Positions 52,496 to 64,000 are shown, counted from the first letter of the stretch. The stretch: DNA of 64,000 bases from Candidatus Gastranaerophilales bacterium (GCA_947630045.1 CANRGC010000007.1:40911-104910); one strand, 5' to 3'. Notes: generated from the letters alone by a model not told the origin. Made by a program: numbers and translations.

Positions 52496-53992
52496 ATGCA
52501 AATTTCTAAAATTTCTTTCCCCCGTTCGTTAACTACATTCGGTCATAGCCCAAAAAGCCAAAATTATATTGATAAAAAACTTGCTCAAAATGATGACAAA
52601 GCGTTTGCCGATTCTTTCAAAAGGTGTGTTGATGAATGTAACAAAATGGAAGAAGCGATTAAAAAAGGCGAAAGAAGCAAAAAACAAGACAAAGAACATA
52701 TTGATACGCTTGAAAACTTTTTTCTTTCTTTAAAACAGGTTGTGCTGGACACGATTATGACCGAATATGACGACAGCAACGATTATTTAATTTCGGAATA
52801 TGACTATTATAAAAAGTCTTTAAACAGGTGCAAAGACAAACAATTCAACTGGCGCAGCAGTTTGATTGACAGTATTGCCACATGGGACTATGACGGCGTT
52901 ACTCCAAAAGGAAGGGAAAAACTTATAAGAAGAAAAGCTCAGGCGGAAGCTGAAAAAAGAATAAAACAGCAACAGGAAGCAAGAGCCGCAGGTTCCGCTT
53001 TTTCCGAAACTTTCGGACTTTCATCCGTGGTGCTTGATAAGATTCAATCTTTTGATAAAGAACAAATGGATATATTTGCAAAACAATTCCTTGAAAAAGC
53101 GCCTAAAGATGTTACACTGGGGGTTATGTCCGATGAAAAAGGCGCTCCGAAAGGTTTTTCGGAAGTTGTCGGCATGGAAGAACTTAAGAAAAGATTGAAA
53201 GAAGAAATAATAGACCCCGTTAAAGACCCAAATCAAGCAAGACAAGATTTTCTTGATTACGGAAAAGAAATGCAAAACGGAGTTTTGTTATACGGTCCTC
53301 CGGGGTGCGGCAAAACATATATAATTCAGGCGCTTGCAAATGAAATTAACGCTCCCGTTTACACGCTTGATATCTCAAAAGCAGGCTCAAAATTTATAAA
53401 TCAAACATCAAACAACATTCAAGCTTCTTTTGATTTTGTTAAAAAATGTGCAAATTTAATACAAAGACCCGTAATTCTTTTCATGGATGAAATTGATTCG
53501 TTTACAATGAAAAGAAGTATGAAAAGTTCCGCAAGCGATGAAAACCTTAAACAGGTTGATACCCTTTTAAAATGTATTACCGACGCTCAGAAAAATAACG
53601 TTATAGTAATCGGTGCGTCAAATATGCACGATTTAATCGACCCCGCAATTATAAGACGTTTTAAAATGTTGGAATATGTCGGCGCACCGAATGCTGACCA
53701 GAGGGCGCAAATGATAAGAAAAAATCTTTCCACAAAACTAAAAGGGCAAACCCTTCTTCATAACGATGATGAAATTATGAAAATATCAGATGCTCTTGAA
53801 GGATATTCGTATGACGCCGTTAACAACATTTCAAACAGAGCCTCTCTTTATGCTTTAAGAAGAAACAGAGCCGAAATTTCCACGGAAGATTTCAAAAAAG
53901 CAATAGAAAACGCCAACGAACAAAAGATTGATGAATCTTTATATAAACCCGCAAAAGCCCCCAAACTCGGTTTTGCAAGCGGCGTTATCTGA
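52496..53992 (+). CDS. Soluble AAA+ ATPase with helical N-terminal domain
   Basis: 498 aa. Residues 1-165 are charged helices and coiled coil (after an opening MQISKISFPRSLTTFGHSP that resembles the F-x-G N-termini). Residues 222-395 are an AAA core: EVVGMEELKKRLKEEI, Walker A GPPGCGKT (267-274), Walker B ILFMDEID (327-334), sensor-1 Asn in GASNMHD and arginine residues R387/R388 in AIIRRF. The lid ends near 470. There is no membrane helix and no HExxH protease motif, so it is not FtsH although it lies after tilS-hpt. The nearest relatives are FtsH/katanin-type AAA domains. SD AAGAGG. Substrate unknown. Confidence 0.85.
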   Translation: MQISKISFPRSLTTFGHSPKSQNYIDKKLAQNDDKAFADSFKRCVDECNKMEEAIKKGERSKKQDKEHIDTLENFFLSLKQVVLDTIMTEYDDSNDYLISEYDYYKKSLNRCKDKQFNWRSSLIDSIATWDYDGVTPKGREKLIRRKAQAEAEKRIKQQQEARAAGSAFSETFGLSSVVLDKIQSFDKEQMDIFAKQFLEKAPKDVTLGVMSDEKGAPKGFSEVVGMEELKKRLKEEIIDPVKDPNQARQDFLDYGKEMQNGVLLYGPPGCGKTYIIQALANEINAPVYTLDISKAGSKFINQTSNNIQASFDFVKKCANLIQRPVILFMDEIDSFTMKRSMKSSASDENLKQVDTLLKCITDAQKNNVIVIGASNMHDLIDPAIIRRFKMLEYVGAPNADQRAQMIRKNLSTKLKGQTLLHNDDEIMKISDALEGYSYDAVNNISNRASLYALRRNRAEISTEDFKKAIENANEQKIDESLYKPAKAPKLGFASGVI

Positions 53993-54078
53993 AAAATCGA
54001 CTAAATATAGGAAAAATATTAAAGAAAACAAACTTTATAGGTGATTTTTATTTTTCTTAATTATTTAATAATTCTTTT

Positions 54079-54264
54079 ATGAACACAAATGAAGAATGCC
54101 TCATTAAATATCTTTCGTTCGGAAAATATGAACAAGACAGGGATACAAACAAACTCATCAAGTTTTTGTTGTCAAAAAATATTGAGTTTTCGTTTAATAA
54201 ATTAAATCCTGTTTGTAATATTATTGACGAATTGGAATTTTTTGACTTCTTACAGTATAATTAA
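54079..54264 (+). CDS. 61-aa hypothetical peptide
   Basis: Short charged protein (MNTNEECLIKYLSFGKYEQD...). No domain, signal or membrane segment. No Shine-Dalgarno; AT-rich upstream DNA with a TAATAAT stretch 6-12 bases before the ATG could be a leaderless -10. It ends seven bases before the cyclase gene start, whose promoter lies inside its end. It could be a chance ORF. Confidence 0.35.
   Translation: MNTNEECLIKYLSFGKYEQDRDTNKLIKFLLSKNIEFSFNKLNPVCNIIDELEFFDFLQYN
54232..54261 (+). promoter_or_regulatory. Promoter of the CHASE2-GGDEF gene
   Basis: -35 TTGGAA (54232-54237), 18-base spacer, -10 TATAAT (54256-54261); the ATG at 54271 is nine bases after the -10, so the leader is absent or a few bases long. 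Confidence 0.65.
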
Positions 54265-54270
54265 AACATT

Positions 54271-56055
54271 ATGAGTGAGAAGATAATTAAAAAAATAAAG
54301 ACATCATTGCTTATTGCATCAGTTGTTCTTGCAGTATTGTTTTTATTTCGCCTTATCGGTACAAACGGTTTTTTGTCGGAGATTGAAAACCGCACCTTTG
54401 ATTTAAGACAAAGAATTGTTTCAAAATATAAAACACCAAACAAAGATATCGTAATTCTTGCAATAGACAATTCAAGTTACGAATATATTGTTTCAACTTA
54501 TGGCGCATGGCCCGTTCCGAGAGATGTATGGGCAAAACTTTCTGATGAAATTGAAAAATATAAACCCAAGGCTTTAATTTTTGACCTTCTTTTTGTGCAA
54601 AATTTTAAAGCGTTCGGAAACACCGACAGCAAGCTCATCAAGTCAGTTACCTCAAATGATAACATTTATGTTTCAATGAACTTCGATAACGAAGAAGAAG
54701 GGGTAAGAAAACCGATTGACCTTCCTGACGGGCTTTCAATAAATATTGAAGGCGACTCATCTGTTTTCAAAAAATCCGATATTTTGAACTTTACAAACGT
54801 AAGACCGATTTTAGACGGGCTTTTATACGGCACTGACAATATTGGTTTTATAAACATCCAAAGGGATATGGATGGTGTTACAAGGGCATATTTGCCGATT
54901 TTTACTTATAAGGATAAATTTTATAAACACCTTTCATTGGCTGCGGCGCTTGATGTTTTGGGGGTTGATTCCAAAAATGTTAAGGCTAAGGGAAAAAATT
55001 TAATCTTGTCTGACGGAAGAAAAATTCCATACGATGAAGAAGGAAAGACCTATCTCAACTGGTATGGCGAGCAGATGACATATGATTATATTCCTTTCTG
55101 GAAAACGGACAAAGCCATAAAAGAAGGGGATACCAAGTTTTTAGAGGACAACTTTAAAAATAAAATTATTTATGTCGGCGTTTCGACAGATTCCATGAGC
55201 GATATAAAATCAACTCCCTTGTCAAGAAGACTTCCGGGTGTTGAAACCCATACAACATTTTTAAATAATATTTTGGATAACAACTTTATTCAAAAAACGG
55301 GTATTACTGTTGATTCAATAATTTCATTATTATTCATTTTAATTACCGCCCTTATCATTATTCGTTCAAAATCTGTTTATAGAGCTATTGTTTCAATAGC
55401 TGCGGCAGTTTGCGTTTATACGCTTTTGACAATTGAACTAATGATGTTTTTCAATTTATGGGTTGGGCTTGTTATGCCCGTTTGCGCTTCGATAGGCACA
55501 ATTACCATATCTTATGCAATTAAATATATTTTAACATCCAGAGATTATGAACACACCTATAAACTTGCCGTAACGGACGGTTTGACTGATTTATACAACC
55601 ACAGATATTTTCAGGAACAAATGAAACTTCATATTGAAAATTCAAAAAGATACGGAATTCCCTTTTCGTTAATTATGGTTGATATCGACTTTTTCAAAAA
55701 GTTTAACGATAAATACGGACACCAATCGGGCGATGCCGTTTTAAGACAGGTTGCTCAAACAATCAAAAAATCAATCCGCTCCGCAGATGTTCCTTGCAGA
55801 TATGGCGGCGAAGAAATGAGCATAATTTTAACAAACACAAGAAAAGAAGAAGCTGTTTTGGTTGCACAAAAAATTTGCGAAGCCGTCAGAAACAAAGAGT
55901 TTGAGCTTGCAACGGGAGATTGGACTCATGTTACAATAAGCCTCGGTGTTGCAACCATGCCTGACGATTCCGAGAATGTTCAAGGTTTGATTGAAACTGC
56001 GGACAAATGTCTTTATTTGGCTAAGGAAAACGGCAGAAATCAGGTCAGAGCTTAA
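54271..56055 (+). CDS. CHASE2-GGDEF diguanylate cyclase
   Basis: 594-aa membrane sensor predicted to make cyclic di-GMP. One N-terminal helix (11-29), an extracytoplasmic CHASE2 domain (35-330, with IVILAIDNSSYEYI and NKIIYVGVSTDSMSDIKSTP), three membrane helices (345-430) and a GGDEF domain (440-594). The active-site motif is GGEEM (512-516), an accepted GG(D/E)EF variant with Met last, and an RSAD inhibitory I-site lies five residues before it. DGLTDLYNHRYFQ starts the domain. No SD; leaderless promoter. Confidence 0.92.
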   Translation: MSEKIIKKIKTSLLIASVVLAVLFLFRLIGTNGFLSEIENRTFDLRQRIVSKYKTPNKDIVILAIDNSSYEYIVSTYGAWPVPRDVWAKLSDEIEKYKPKALIFDLLFVQNFKAFGNTDSKLIKSVTSNDNIYVSMNFDNEEEGVRKPIDLPDGLSINIEGDSSVFKKSDILNFTNVRPILDGLLYGTDNIGFINIQRDMDGVTRAYLPIFTYKDKFYKHLSLAAALDVLGVDSKNVKAKGKNLILSDGRKIPYDEEGKTYLNWYGEQMTYDYIPFWKTDKAIKEGDTKFLEDNFKNKIIYVGVSTDSMSDIKSTPLSRRLPGVETHTTFLNNILDNNFIQKTGITVDSIISLLFILITALIIIRSKSVYRAIVSIAAAVCVYTLLTIELMMFFNLWVGLVMPVCASIGTITISYAIKYILTSRDYEHTYKLAVTDGLTDLYNHRYFQEQMKLHIENSKRYGIPFSLIMVDIDFFKKFNDKYGHQSGDAVLRQVAQTIKKSIRSADVPCRYGGEEMSIILTNTRKEEAVLVAQKICEAVRNKEFELATGDWTHVTISLGVATMPDDSENVQGLIETADKCLYLAKENGRNQVRA

Positions 56056-56170
56056 GTTTTTGTTTTAATTAAATCGTTTTTCTTTTTTTTAATAATTAAA
56101 ATAAGATTAATTTTTGAAATATTTTTCAAAATCATTATTAATATGTAAATATAAGGAAAGGTTTATATTT

Positions 56171-58777
56171 ATGTTCGATTTTGAAAAACTTACAAAAATA
56201 ACGCAAAATATTTTAATAGAGGCTCAAAATCTTGTTAAAATTAATAAAAACACTTTTTTAGAGCCGGCGCATATTTTTCTTGCAGTCTTGAATTCTTCAA
56301 ATAACGAGGCTGTAGAAAAGTTTTTAAATGTCTTAAAATTAAACAACAACCTTGTTAAAAGCGATGTTCAAAATTTAATTAACACCTATCCTAAAATTAC
56401 GGATAACACGGTTCAACTATATTTTTCCAACAACTCGCTTTCGGTTATGGATGAGGCATTTAATATCGCAAAATCCATGAAAGATAAATATGTTTCCTAT
56501 GAGCATATTTTTCTTGCAATGGCAAAATTTGCGCAAAGTGATAAAATTGACCTTAAAAAAATATATGAAAAATATTCTCTTAGCGAAATTACACTTTTAA
56601 ATGTAATTAAAAATTTAAGGGGGGATAAAACAGTGGAAAATCAGACATCAGATGAAGAATATAACGTTATGGAAAAATATTCCATAGATTTAACAAAAAA
56701 AGCCCGTGAAGGGAAACTTGACCCTGTTATCGGCAGGGATGAAGAAGTAAGAAGAATTATTCAGGTTTTAAACAGAAGAACGAAAAACAACCCCGTATTA
56801 ATAGGCGAAGCCGGTGTCGGTAAAACGGCAATTGCGGAAGGCTTGGCACAAAGAATTGTAAGGGGAGATGTTCCTTTGAGTTTAAAAGATACAAAACTTC
56901 TCGCTCTTGATATGGGCGCTCTTGTTGCGGGCGCAAAATTCAGGGGCGAATTTGAAGAACGTCTTAAAAAAGTTATTGATGAAATTCAAAAATCTCAAGG
57001 ACAGATAATTCTTTTTATAGACGAACTTCACACGGTTGTGGGGCTTGGTGCGGCGGAAGGTTCGACGGATGCGGGAAACCTTTTAAAACCTATGCTTGCA
57101 AGAGGCGAAATCAGAACCGTCGGCGCAACAACTATAAACGAATACAGAAAATATATTGAAAAAGACCCCGCCTTAGAAAGAAGATTTCAGCCCGTGCTTG
57201 TCGATGAACCTTCGGTGGAAGCCACAATTTCAATTTTAAGGGGCTTAAAAGAAAAGTATGAAGTTCACCATGGAGTCAGAATTAAAGATTCAGCGCTTGT
57301 TGCCGCCGCAAATCTTTCAGACAGATATATAACGGACAGGTTTCTTCCCGATAAAGCAATTGACCTTGTTGATGAAGCGGCAAGTTCCGTCAGAATTGAA
57401 ATTGATTCCATGCCCGAGGAACTTGATAAGCTTGAAAGGCAAAAGCTTCAGCTTCAAATTGAGCTGGAAAGCCTTAAAGAAGATAATGACACGGAAAAAA
57501 TGGAACATGTTAAATCTTTAATTGACGAAATTTCAAAAAAGGCTTCTGTTTTAGAGGAACAGTGGCAAAAGGAAAAATCTACTCTTAAAGATGAAGTTTC
57601 AATTAAACAAGAAATCGAAAGAACAAAAATTGAAATTGAAAATGCCGAAAGAAGCGTAAACCTTGAGCTTGCCGCAAAGTTAAAATACGAAACTTTGCCC
57701 GCACTTGTAAAAAAACTGAACGAGGCGCAAAACGATAACTCTAAAAAAGATAAAAACGCTCTTTTGAAAGAAGAAATAACTGACGAAGATATCGCAGAGG
57801 TTGTTTCAAAATGGACAGGTGTTCCGGTTTCAAAATTGGTTGAATCAGAAAATGAAAAACTGATTAAAATGGAAGAAATTCTTCATAAGAGAGTCATCGG
57901 TCAGAATGAAGCCGTCGGCGTTGTTTCCGACGCCATTCGCCGTGCACGTTCCGGACTTAAAGACCCTAAACGTCCCATAGGAACATTTTTGTTCTTGGGC
58001 CCGACAGGTGTCGGCAAGACAGAGCTTGCAAAAGCGCTTGCAGAGTTTATGTTTCAAGACGAAGATTCGGTTATCAGAATTGATATGTCAGAATATATGG
58101 AAAAACATTCGGTTGCAAGACTGATTGGTGCGCCCCCCGGATATGTCGGATATGATGAAGGCGGCCAGCTGACGGAAAAAGTCAGAAGAAAACCGTATTC
58201 CGTTATTCTTTTTGATGAAATTGAAAAAGCGCATTATGACGTTTTTAATATAATGCTTCAAATTTTCGATGACGGCAGATTGACAGATTCCAAAGGAAGA
58301 TGTGTTGATTTTAAAAACACAATAATCATTTTAACTTCAAATATCGGCTCAGACATTATTTTGAATAACGCAATAGGCGGAATGTTGTCTGAAACTGACA
58401 GAGAAAAAACAAGAGAAGAAGTTAAAGAGCGTCTGAAAGAACATTTCAGGCCCGAATTTCTAAACAGAATTGATGAAACAATTTATTTCAATGCTCTTAC
58501 GCTGAGCGATTTAGATAAGATTGTAGATATTCAGGTCAATTATTTAAAAGAACTTTTAAAAGAAAGAAAAATAGATTTTACCATTTCAAGCGACGCTAAA
58601 GAAAAACTTGCTCTTGAAGGGTATAACCCCGTTTACGGCGCAAGGCCTTTAAAAAGAATAATAAGACAGAAAATTGAAAATCCGCTTTCAAAAATGCTTT
58701 TAAGCGGCGAATTTAAAGACGGTGATGAAATTTCAATTGATGTAAAAGAAGACGAAATTGTTTTTGAAAAGAAATAA
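56171..58777 (+). CDS. clpB: ClpB-type AAA+ disaggregase
   Basis: 868-aa chaperone that extracts proteins from aggregates with DnaK. N-domain 1-145; NBD1 with [16 protein letters not shown] and [11 protein letters not shown]; a long coiled-coil middle domain (about 400-520, [19 protein letters not shown] and on), which separates ClpB from ClpA/C; NBD2 with [36 protein letters not shown] and [10 protein letters not shown]. No ClpP-docking IGF/L loop is seen. Start at 56171 with AAGGAAAGG upstream; the longer ORF is rejected. A bidirectional terminator follows. Confidence 0.93.
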   Translation: MFDFEKLTKITQNILIEAQNLVKINKNTFLEPAHIFLAVLNSSNNEAVEKFLNVLKLNNNLVKSDVQNLINTYPKITDNTVQLYFSNNSLSVMDEAFNIAKSMKDKYVSYEHIFLAMAKFAQSDKIDLKKIYEKYSLSEITLLNVIKNLRGDKTVENQTSDEEYNVMEKYSIDLTKKAREGKLDPVIGRDEEVRRIIQVLNRRTKNNPVLIGEAGVGKTAIAEGLAQRIVRGDVPLSLKDTKLLALDMGALVAGAKFRGEFEERLKKVIDEIQKSQGQIILFIDELHTVVGLGAAEGSTDAGNLLKPMLARGEIRTVGATTINEYRKYIEKDPALERRFQPVLVDEPSVEATISILRGLKEKYEVHHGVRIKDSALVAAANLSDRYITDRFLPDKAIDLVDEAASSVRIEIDSMPEELDKLERQKLQLQIELESLKEDNDTEKMEHVKSLIDEISKKASVLEEQWQKEKSTLKDEVSIKQEIERTKIEIENAERSVNLELAAKLKYETLPALVKKLNEAQNDNSKKDKNALLKEEITDEDIAEVVSKWTGVPVSKLVESENEKLIKMEEILHKRVIGQNEAVGVVSDAIRRARSGLKDPKRPIGTFLFLGPTGVGKTELAKALAEFMFQDEDSVIRIDMSEYMEKHSVARLIGAPPGYVGYDEGGQLTEKVRRKPYSVILFDEIEKAHYDVFNIMLQIFDDGRLTDSKGRCVDFKNTIIILTSNIGSDIILNNAIGGMLSETDREKTREEVKERLKEHFRPEFLNRIDETIYFNALTLSDLDKIVDIQVNYLKELLKERKIDFTISSDAKEKLALEGYNPVYGARPLKRIIRQKIENPLSKMLLSGEFKDGDEISIDVKEDEIVFEKK

Positions 58778-58781
58778 AAAT

Positions 58782-58812
58782 AAAACCCGCTTTATTAAAA
58801 GGCGGGTTTTTA
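58782..58812. terminator. Bidirectional terminator between clpB and the CBS gene
   Basis: Perfect AAAACCCGC/GCGGGTTTT stem with an 11-base loop and T/A tracts on both sides. Confidence 0.9.
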
Positions 58813-60168
58813 TTCTTGATTTTGTTTAACTTCTTCTTGGGTAAATTCTTCTTTTTCGGGGCAAATAATTTTAATTTTTACAATTCTTGCGCCATCCACC
58901 TCAACAACTTTGAATGAAAAACCGTCCACTTCACAACAATCTCCTTCTTTTGCGATATGTCCGAGATTTTTTACAACAAGACCCCCGATTGTTTCTATGT
59001 CTTCGTCTTCGACTTCGTTTTGCGCTTCAAGATTGAAAAACTCGTTAAACTCGTCAATTCTTAACATTGCGTTTGCGATATATTCATTTTTATAAATTTG
59101 TCTTATGTTTGCTTCTTCTTCATCAAATTCATCCTGCACTTCACCGACAATTTCTTCCAAAACGTCTTCCAAAGTGACAAGCCCCGAAACGCCGCCAAAT
59201 TCATCAATTACGAGCGCAAGCTGGCTTTTTTTCTGTTTAAATTCGTGAACGAGTTTATCAACAGATAAAGTTTCGGGAACAAGAATTACGGGGCGAACTA
59301 TCTCTTTAAGGATAATTTCTCTGCCTTCCATAACAAGGGGATAAAGGTCTTTAATATGAAGAATTCCGACGGGTTTGTCCAAATCTTCTTCATAAACGGG
59401 ATATCTTGTATATTGAGTTTCAACAATTAATTTTTTTAAGTCTTCTTGCGAAATATCAAGCGGAATGCTGACAACATCAGGGCGGGGAACCATAACCTGT
59501 TTTGCAAGAATATCAGAAAACTTAAAAACGTTTTGAAGAATTTCTTTTTCAGTGTCGTTTAAAACCCCGTCTTTATGTGATTCGTCAATTATCATGTCTA
59601 ATTCTTCAACCGTGTGAACAAGATGTCCTACATGTGCCGGCGGAATTTTAAATATTGATAAAAGCCCGTTTCCAACCCCGTTTAAAATCATAACAAACGG
59701 TGTGAACACTTTAATTATGTAATACATCGGGCGAGCCACAAAGAGCATGGTTTTTTCAGGATATTGAATTGAAATTGATTTTGGCATTAATTCCCCGATA
59801 ACAACATGCATAAGGGTTATAAGCGCAAAAGCAATTGAAATGGCAATCGAATGAGTTGCAACAGATTGAGCCAAATGGGGTAAAAAATTGAATAAAGGCT
59901 GTATTAGCCTTGCAAGAGTAGCTTCACCAACCCAGCCTAAACCCAGACTTGCAATTGTAATTCCGAGCTGAGTTGCCGCAATTGAACTGTCAAGGTGGTC
60001 AATTGAATGAATGGCGAGATCAGCGTCTTTGTTTCCCTCTTTAGAAAGAGCTTCAAGCCTTACTTTTCGGGTTGAAACGAGCGCAAATTCAGTAGCTACA
60101 AAAAAAGCATTTGCAAATAATAACAGTGCAACTATAACTAAATTTATAAAAAGACCGGAGCCTTCCAT
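58810..60168 (-). CDS. CNNM/CorC-HlyC-type CBS-domain membrane protein
   Basis: 452 aa. A DUF21/CNNM membrane domain (1-190, with FFVATEFALVSTRKVRLEAL, SIAATQLGITIASLGLGWVGE and IGELMPKSISIQYPE), two CBS domains (about 205-330, MVPRPDVVSIPLD, VDEFGGVSGLVTLEDVLEEIVG (split after LVT)) and a CorC/HlyC C-terminal domain. Such proteins handle Mg2+/Co2+ export; called hemolysin-like in older work. The start at 60168 has GAGG six bases upstream within ATGAGG; seven more codons upstream are rejected. Confidence 0.92.
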   Translation of the reverse strand: MEGSGLFINLVIVALLLFANAFFVATEFALVSTRKVRLEALSKEGNKDADLAIHSIDHLDSSIAATQLGITIASLGLGWVGEATLARLIQPLFNFLPHLAQSVATHSIAISIAFALITLMHVVIGELMPKSISIQYPEKTMLFVARPMYYIIKVFTPFVMILNGVGNGLLSIFKIPPAHVGHLVHTVEELDMIIDESHKDGVLNDTEKEILQNVFKFSDILAKQVMVPRPDVVSIPLDISQEDLKKLIVETQYTRYPVYEEDLDKPVGILHIKDLYPLVMEGREIILKEIVRPVILVPETLSVDKLVHEFKQKKSQLALVIDEFGGVSGLVTLEDVLEEIVGEVQDEFDEEEANIRQIYKNEYIANAMLRIDEFNEFFNLEAQNEVEDEDIETIGGLVVKNLGHIAKEGDCCEVDGFSFKVVEVDGARIVKIKIICPEKEEFTQEEVKQNQE

Positions 60169-60305
60169 TTTTTCCTCATTTATATTCAAGCGCCATTATA
60201 TCTTAAAAATTAAAATATTTCAAATTTTAAGCCCCAAAATAAATAATAACCATGGGGATGTTTTTGTTTAATTAAAAAATTAAAATTTTATTATAAGGAG
60301 TTTTT

Positions 60306-63064
<2,759 letters not shown>

Positions 63065-63086
63065 TTAAATATCTCCCACAACCTAT

Positions 63087-63114
63087 ATTTTACTATAAAA
63101 ATGCCCTTTGGCAA
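63087..63114 (-). promoter_or_regulatory. Candidate gyrB promoter
   Basis: On the minus strand: -35 TTGCCA (63109-63114), 16-base spacer, -10 TAAAAT (63087-63092). Confidence 0.5.
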
Positions 63115-63162
63115 ATTGTAAAATGACAATATAAAGATAAGATAAAGATTACTGGTGTAAAC

Positions 63163-63191
63163 TTGACAATTGTAACAGATTAATTTACTAT
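63163..63191 (+). promoter_or_regulatory. Promoter of the 59-aa F-x-G peptide
   Basis: -35 TTGACA (63163-63168), 17-base spacer, -10 TACTAT (63186-63191). Confidence 0.7.
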
Positions 63192-63211
63192 AAATATAGT
63201 GGAGGACAAAA

Positions 63212-63391
63212 ATGATTAAACCGATTAGCTACAGCCAAACAAATGCAACGCCTACAACCTTATATGCGCCTTATTTTGCAGGAAAATCAAGCACAAATAT
63301 GCAAAACGATTTTAAAGGCAAAAAGTTAAATGTTAACTGCAGCGGGTTCGGACCTTCTTCATGCGGAAACAAACTTAATTATTTTGCATGA
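63212..63391 (+). CDS. 59-aa F-x-G motif peptide
   Basis: Small gene with all signals: a consensus promoter, SD GTGGAGGAC seven bases before the ATG, and a following terminator. MIKPISYSQTNATP opens like the other F-x-G proteins, and the body has FAGKSS (22-27) and DFKGKK (33-38). Two cysteines lie near the C-terminus (C43 and C51). No membrane helix. Function unknown; it supports the idea that the F-x-G motif occurs in separately expressed peptides. Confidence 0.7.
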   Translation: MIKPISYSQTNATPTTLYAPYFAGKSSTNMQNDFKGKKLNVNCSGFGPSSCGNKLNYFA

Positions 63392-63424
63392 AAATATAAA
63401 GTTTTAATAATATCCTATTTCATC

Positions 63425-63453
63425 AAAAGCGTTCCTTATTGGAACGCTTTTTG
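63425..63453 (+). terminator. Intrinsic terminator after the 59-aa gene
   Basis: AAAAGCGTTCC/GGAACGCTTTT stem with a 5-base loop (TTATT) followed by a T tract. Confidence 0.9.
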
Positions 63454-63565
63454 AATTTTATGAAAAGGGCAATCTTTATCGTTTGCTTTTATTACCTTTT
63501 TCCCTACACGCTTTCTTTAACTTTATTCTTAGCATGTAGGGTGGACTTCAATGCGAAGCACGTAG

Positions 63566-63583
63566 GGTGGACTTTAGTCCACC
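63566..63583 (+). repeat. Palindromic GTAGGGT-type element, forward copy
   Basis: 8-bp stem GGTGGACT/AGTCCACC with two central Ts, preceded by GTAGG. A partial copy (GTAGGGTGGACTT) lies at 63536-63548. Confidence 0.75.
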
Positions 63584-63643
63584 AATTATTGTTTAAACTA
63601 TAAAAACCTTTCTCTTGTGCACTTAATGAAATGTTATCGCAAA

Positions 63644-63727
63644 GAAAGCAATCGGCAGGCTAAAGCCTACCCTACAAACTGCATAGAAAGCAATCGGTAG
63701 GCTAAAGCCTACCCTACAAGCTGAATG
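63644..63727. repeat. Two tandem 42-bp units holding reverse GTAGGGT-type palindromes
   Basis: Units at 63644-63685 and 63686-63727, each with GAAAGCAATCGG then a palindrome (63654-63675 and 63696-63717) that is the reverse complement form of the element at 63566: stem GGTAGGCT/AGCCTACC. Unit 1 has one mismatch (GGCAGGCT). Confidence 0.8.
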
Positions 63728-63785
63728 CGAAGCCAGTGCAAAAGGGGCTTGCGATGAGCAAGACCCGTTGCAGTTGATAGGCGAC
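63727..63785 (+). repeat. 59-bp direct repeat, copy 1
   Basis: Starts GCGAAGCCAGTGCAAAAG and ends TTGATAGGCGAC; identical to 63858-63916. More GC-rich than the genes around it. Confidence 0.85.
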
Positions 63786-63857
63786 GTAGGATAATTGAGG
63801 CTGCGAACGACAGCGTAAGCGATAGTGAGCAATGCCGAAATACCCACAGGAGCAAAA

Positions 63858-63916
63858 GCGAAGCCAGTGCAAAAGGGGCTTGCGATGAGCAAGACCCGTT
63901 GCAGTTGATAGGCGAC
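63858..63916 (+). repeat. 59-bp direct repeat, copy 2
   Basis: Identical to 63727-63785, offset 131 bases. Confidence 0.85.
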
Positions 63917-64000
63917 AGGGTCGCCCGTTCGAGAAGGTTAATAACCTTCGAGAATGGGGCAGGCAAAGTCAGAAACGAAGTTTCTGCGTGCCGTTTAGCA

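Larger units (their letters stand above)
63454..64000. other. Non-coding repeat-rich end region
   Basis: About 550 bases without a supported gene. It holds the palindromes and direct repeats listed separately, plus further inverted repeats near 63931-63955 (GAAGGTTAATAACCTTC) and 63973-63987 (AGAAACGAAGTTTCT). ORFs on the minus strand here merely translate the repeats. The GC content is above that of the rest of the window. Confidence 0.6.

Noticed and set aside
63644..63727. Possible CRISPR array
   Set aside because: Only two adjacent 42-bp units without unique spacers, and no cas gene in the window.
63623..63966. Two minus-strand ORFs at the end of the window
   Set aside because: Their proteins only translate the 42-bp and 59-bp repeats; no start signals.

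Overview
The window is an AT-rich chromosomal segment from a Gram-negative-type bacterium using the standard genetic code. The mixture of markers suggests the non-photosynthetic sister lineage of cyanobacteria (Melainabacteria/Vampirovibrionia, probably the gut order Gastranaerophilales). These markers are lipid A and Mla-type envelope genes, an SLH-domain envelope protein, pilins of the FTLAEVLITLAIIG type, many TPR proteins, and small proteins with an N-terminal F-x-G motif. This assignment is an inference from recognised families; no rRNA is present to confirm it.

Layout. 1-2512 (minus): an operon of ssb, a DUF1537 acid-sugar kinase and a PdxA-family dehydrogenase cut by the window edge. 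2.7-6.2 kb: a 44-aa membrane peptide, a zinc-ribbon protein with a disordered linker and a duplicated C-terminal domain, a minimal pair resembling 2-hydroxyacyl-CoA dehydratase D-component and its activator, and two small proteins. 6.3-12.5 kb: a TolC + YbhG/F/S/R-like ABC-2 efflux operon. 12.5-14.3 kb: two tandem, mosaic pilin genes, then a solo ribbon-helix-helix protein. 14.7-20.3 kb (minus): a CooC/MinD-like ATPase, folD, alr, gcvT, gcvH and gcvPA, a one-carbon/glycine operon without gcvPB. 20.3-25.5 kb: a GT9 glycosyltransferase, an SLH protein, a TPR protein and trpS. 25.5-26.9 kb: two lineage-type hypothetical membrane proteins. 27.0-32.5 kb: DUF1015, a GH13 debranching enzyme, an M20 peptidase and an EamA transporter. 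33.1-34.5 kb: rfbD and rfbC. 35.3-42.0 kb: rimP (behind a candidate attenuator), nusA, an fmt-like gene, mlaE, mlaF, an MCE protein and lpxK. 42.1-46.1 kb (minus): DAHP synthase, a large hypothetical membrane protein and gshB. 46.1-54.0 kb: two TPR proteins, a small membrane protein, lysC, tilS, hpt, and a soluble AAA+ ATPase where ftsH is often found. 54.1-64.0 kb: a CHASE2-GGDEF cyclase, clpB, a CNNM/CorC-type CBS protein, a small secreted protein, gyrB, a 59-aa F-x-G peptide, and a repeat cluster with covarying palindromes.

How the genes work together. GcvT/H/P and FolD would feed C1 units from glycine into folate. MlaE/F plus the MCE protein and LpxK serve the outer envelope. The GT9 enzyme and RfbC/D point to surface glycans, and the TolC-YbhGFSR set to export across both membranes. 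Several genes (5875, 20308, 22720, 46056 minus, 47636, 54271) have a good -10 box only 6-9 nt before the start codon and no Shine-Dalgarno, so they are probably leaderless. The least explained items are the F-x-G protein set, the zinc-ribbon/twin-domain protein, the HgdB/HgdC-like pair, and the AAA+ protein after hpt.
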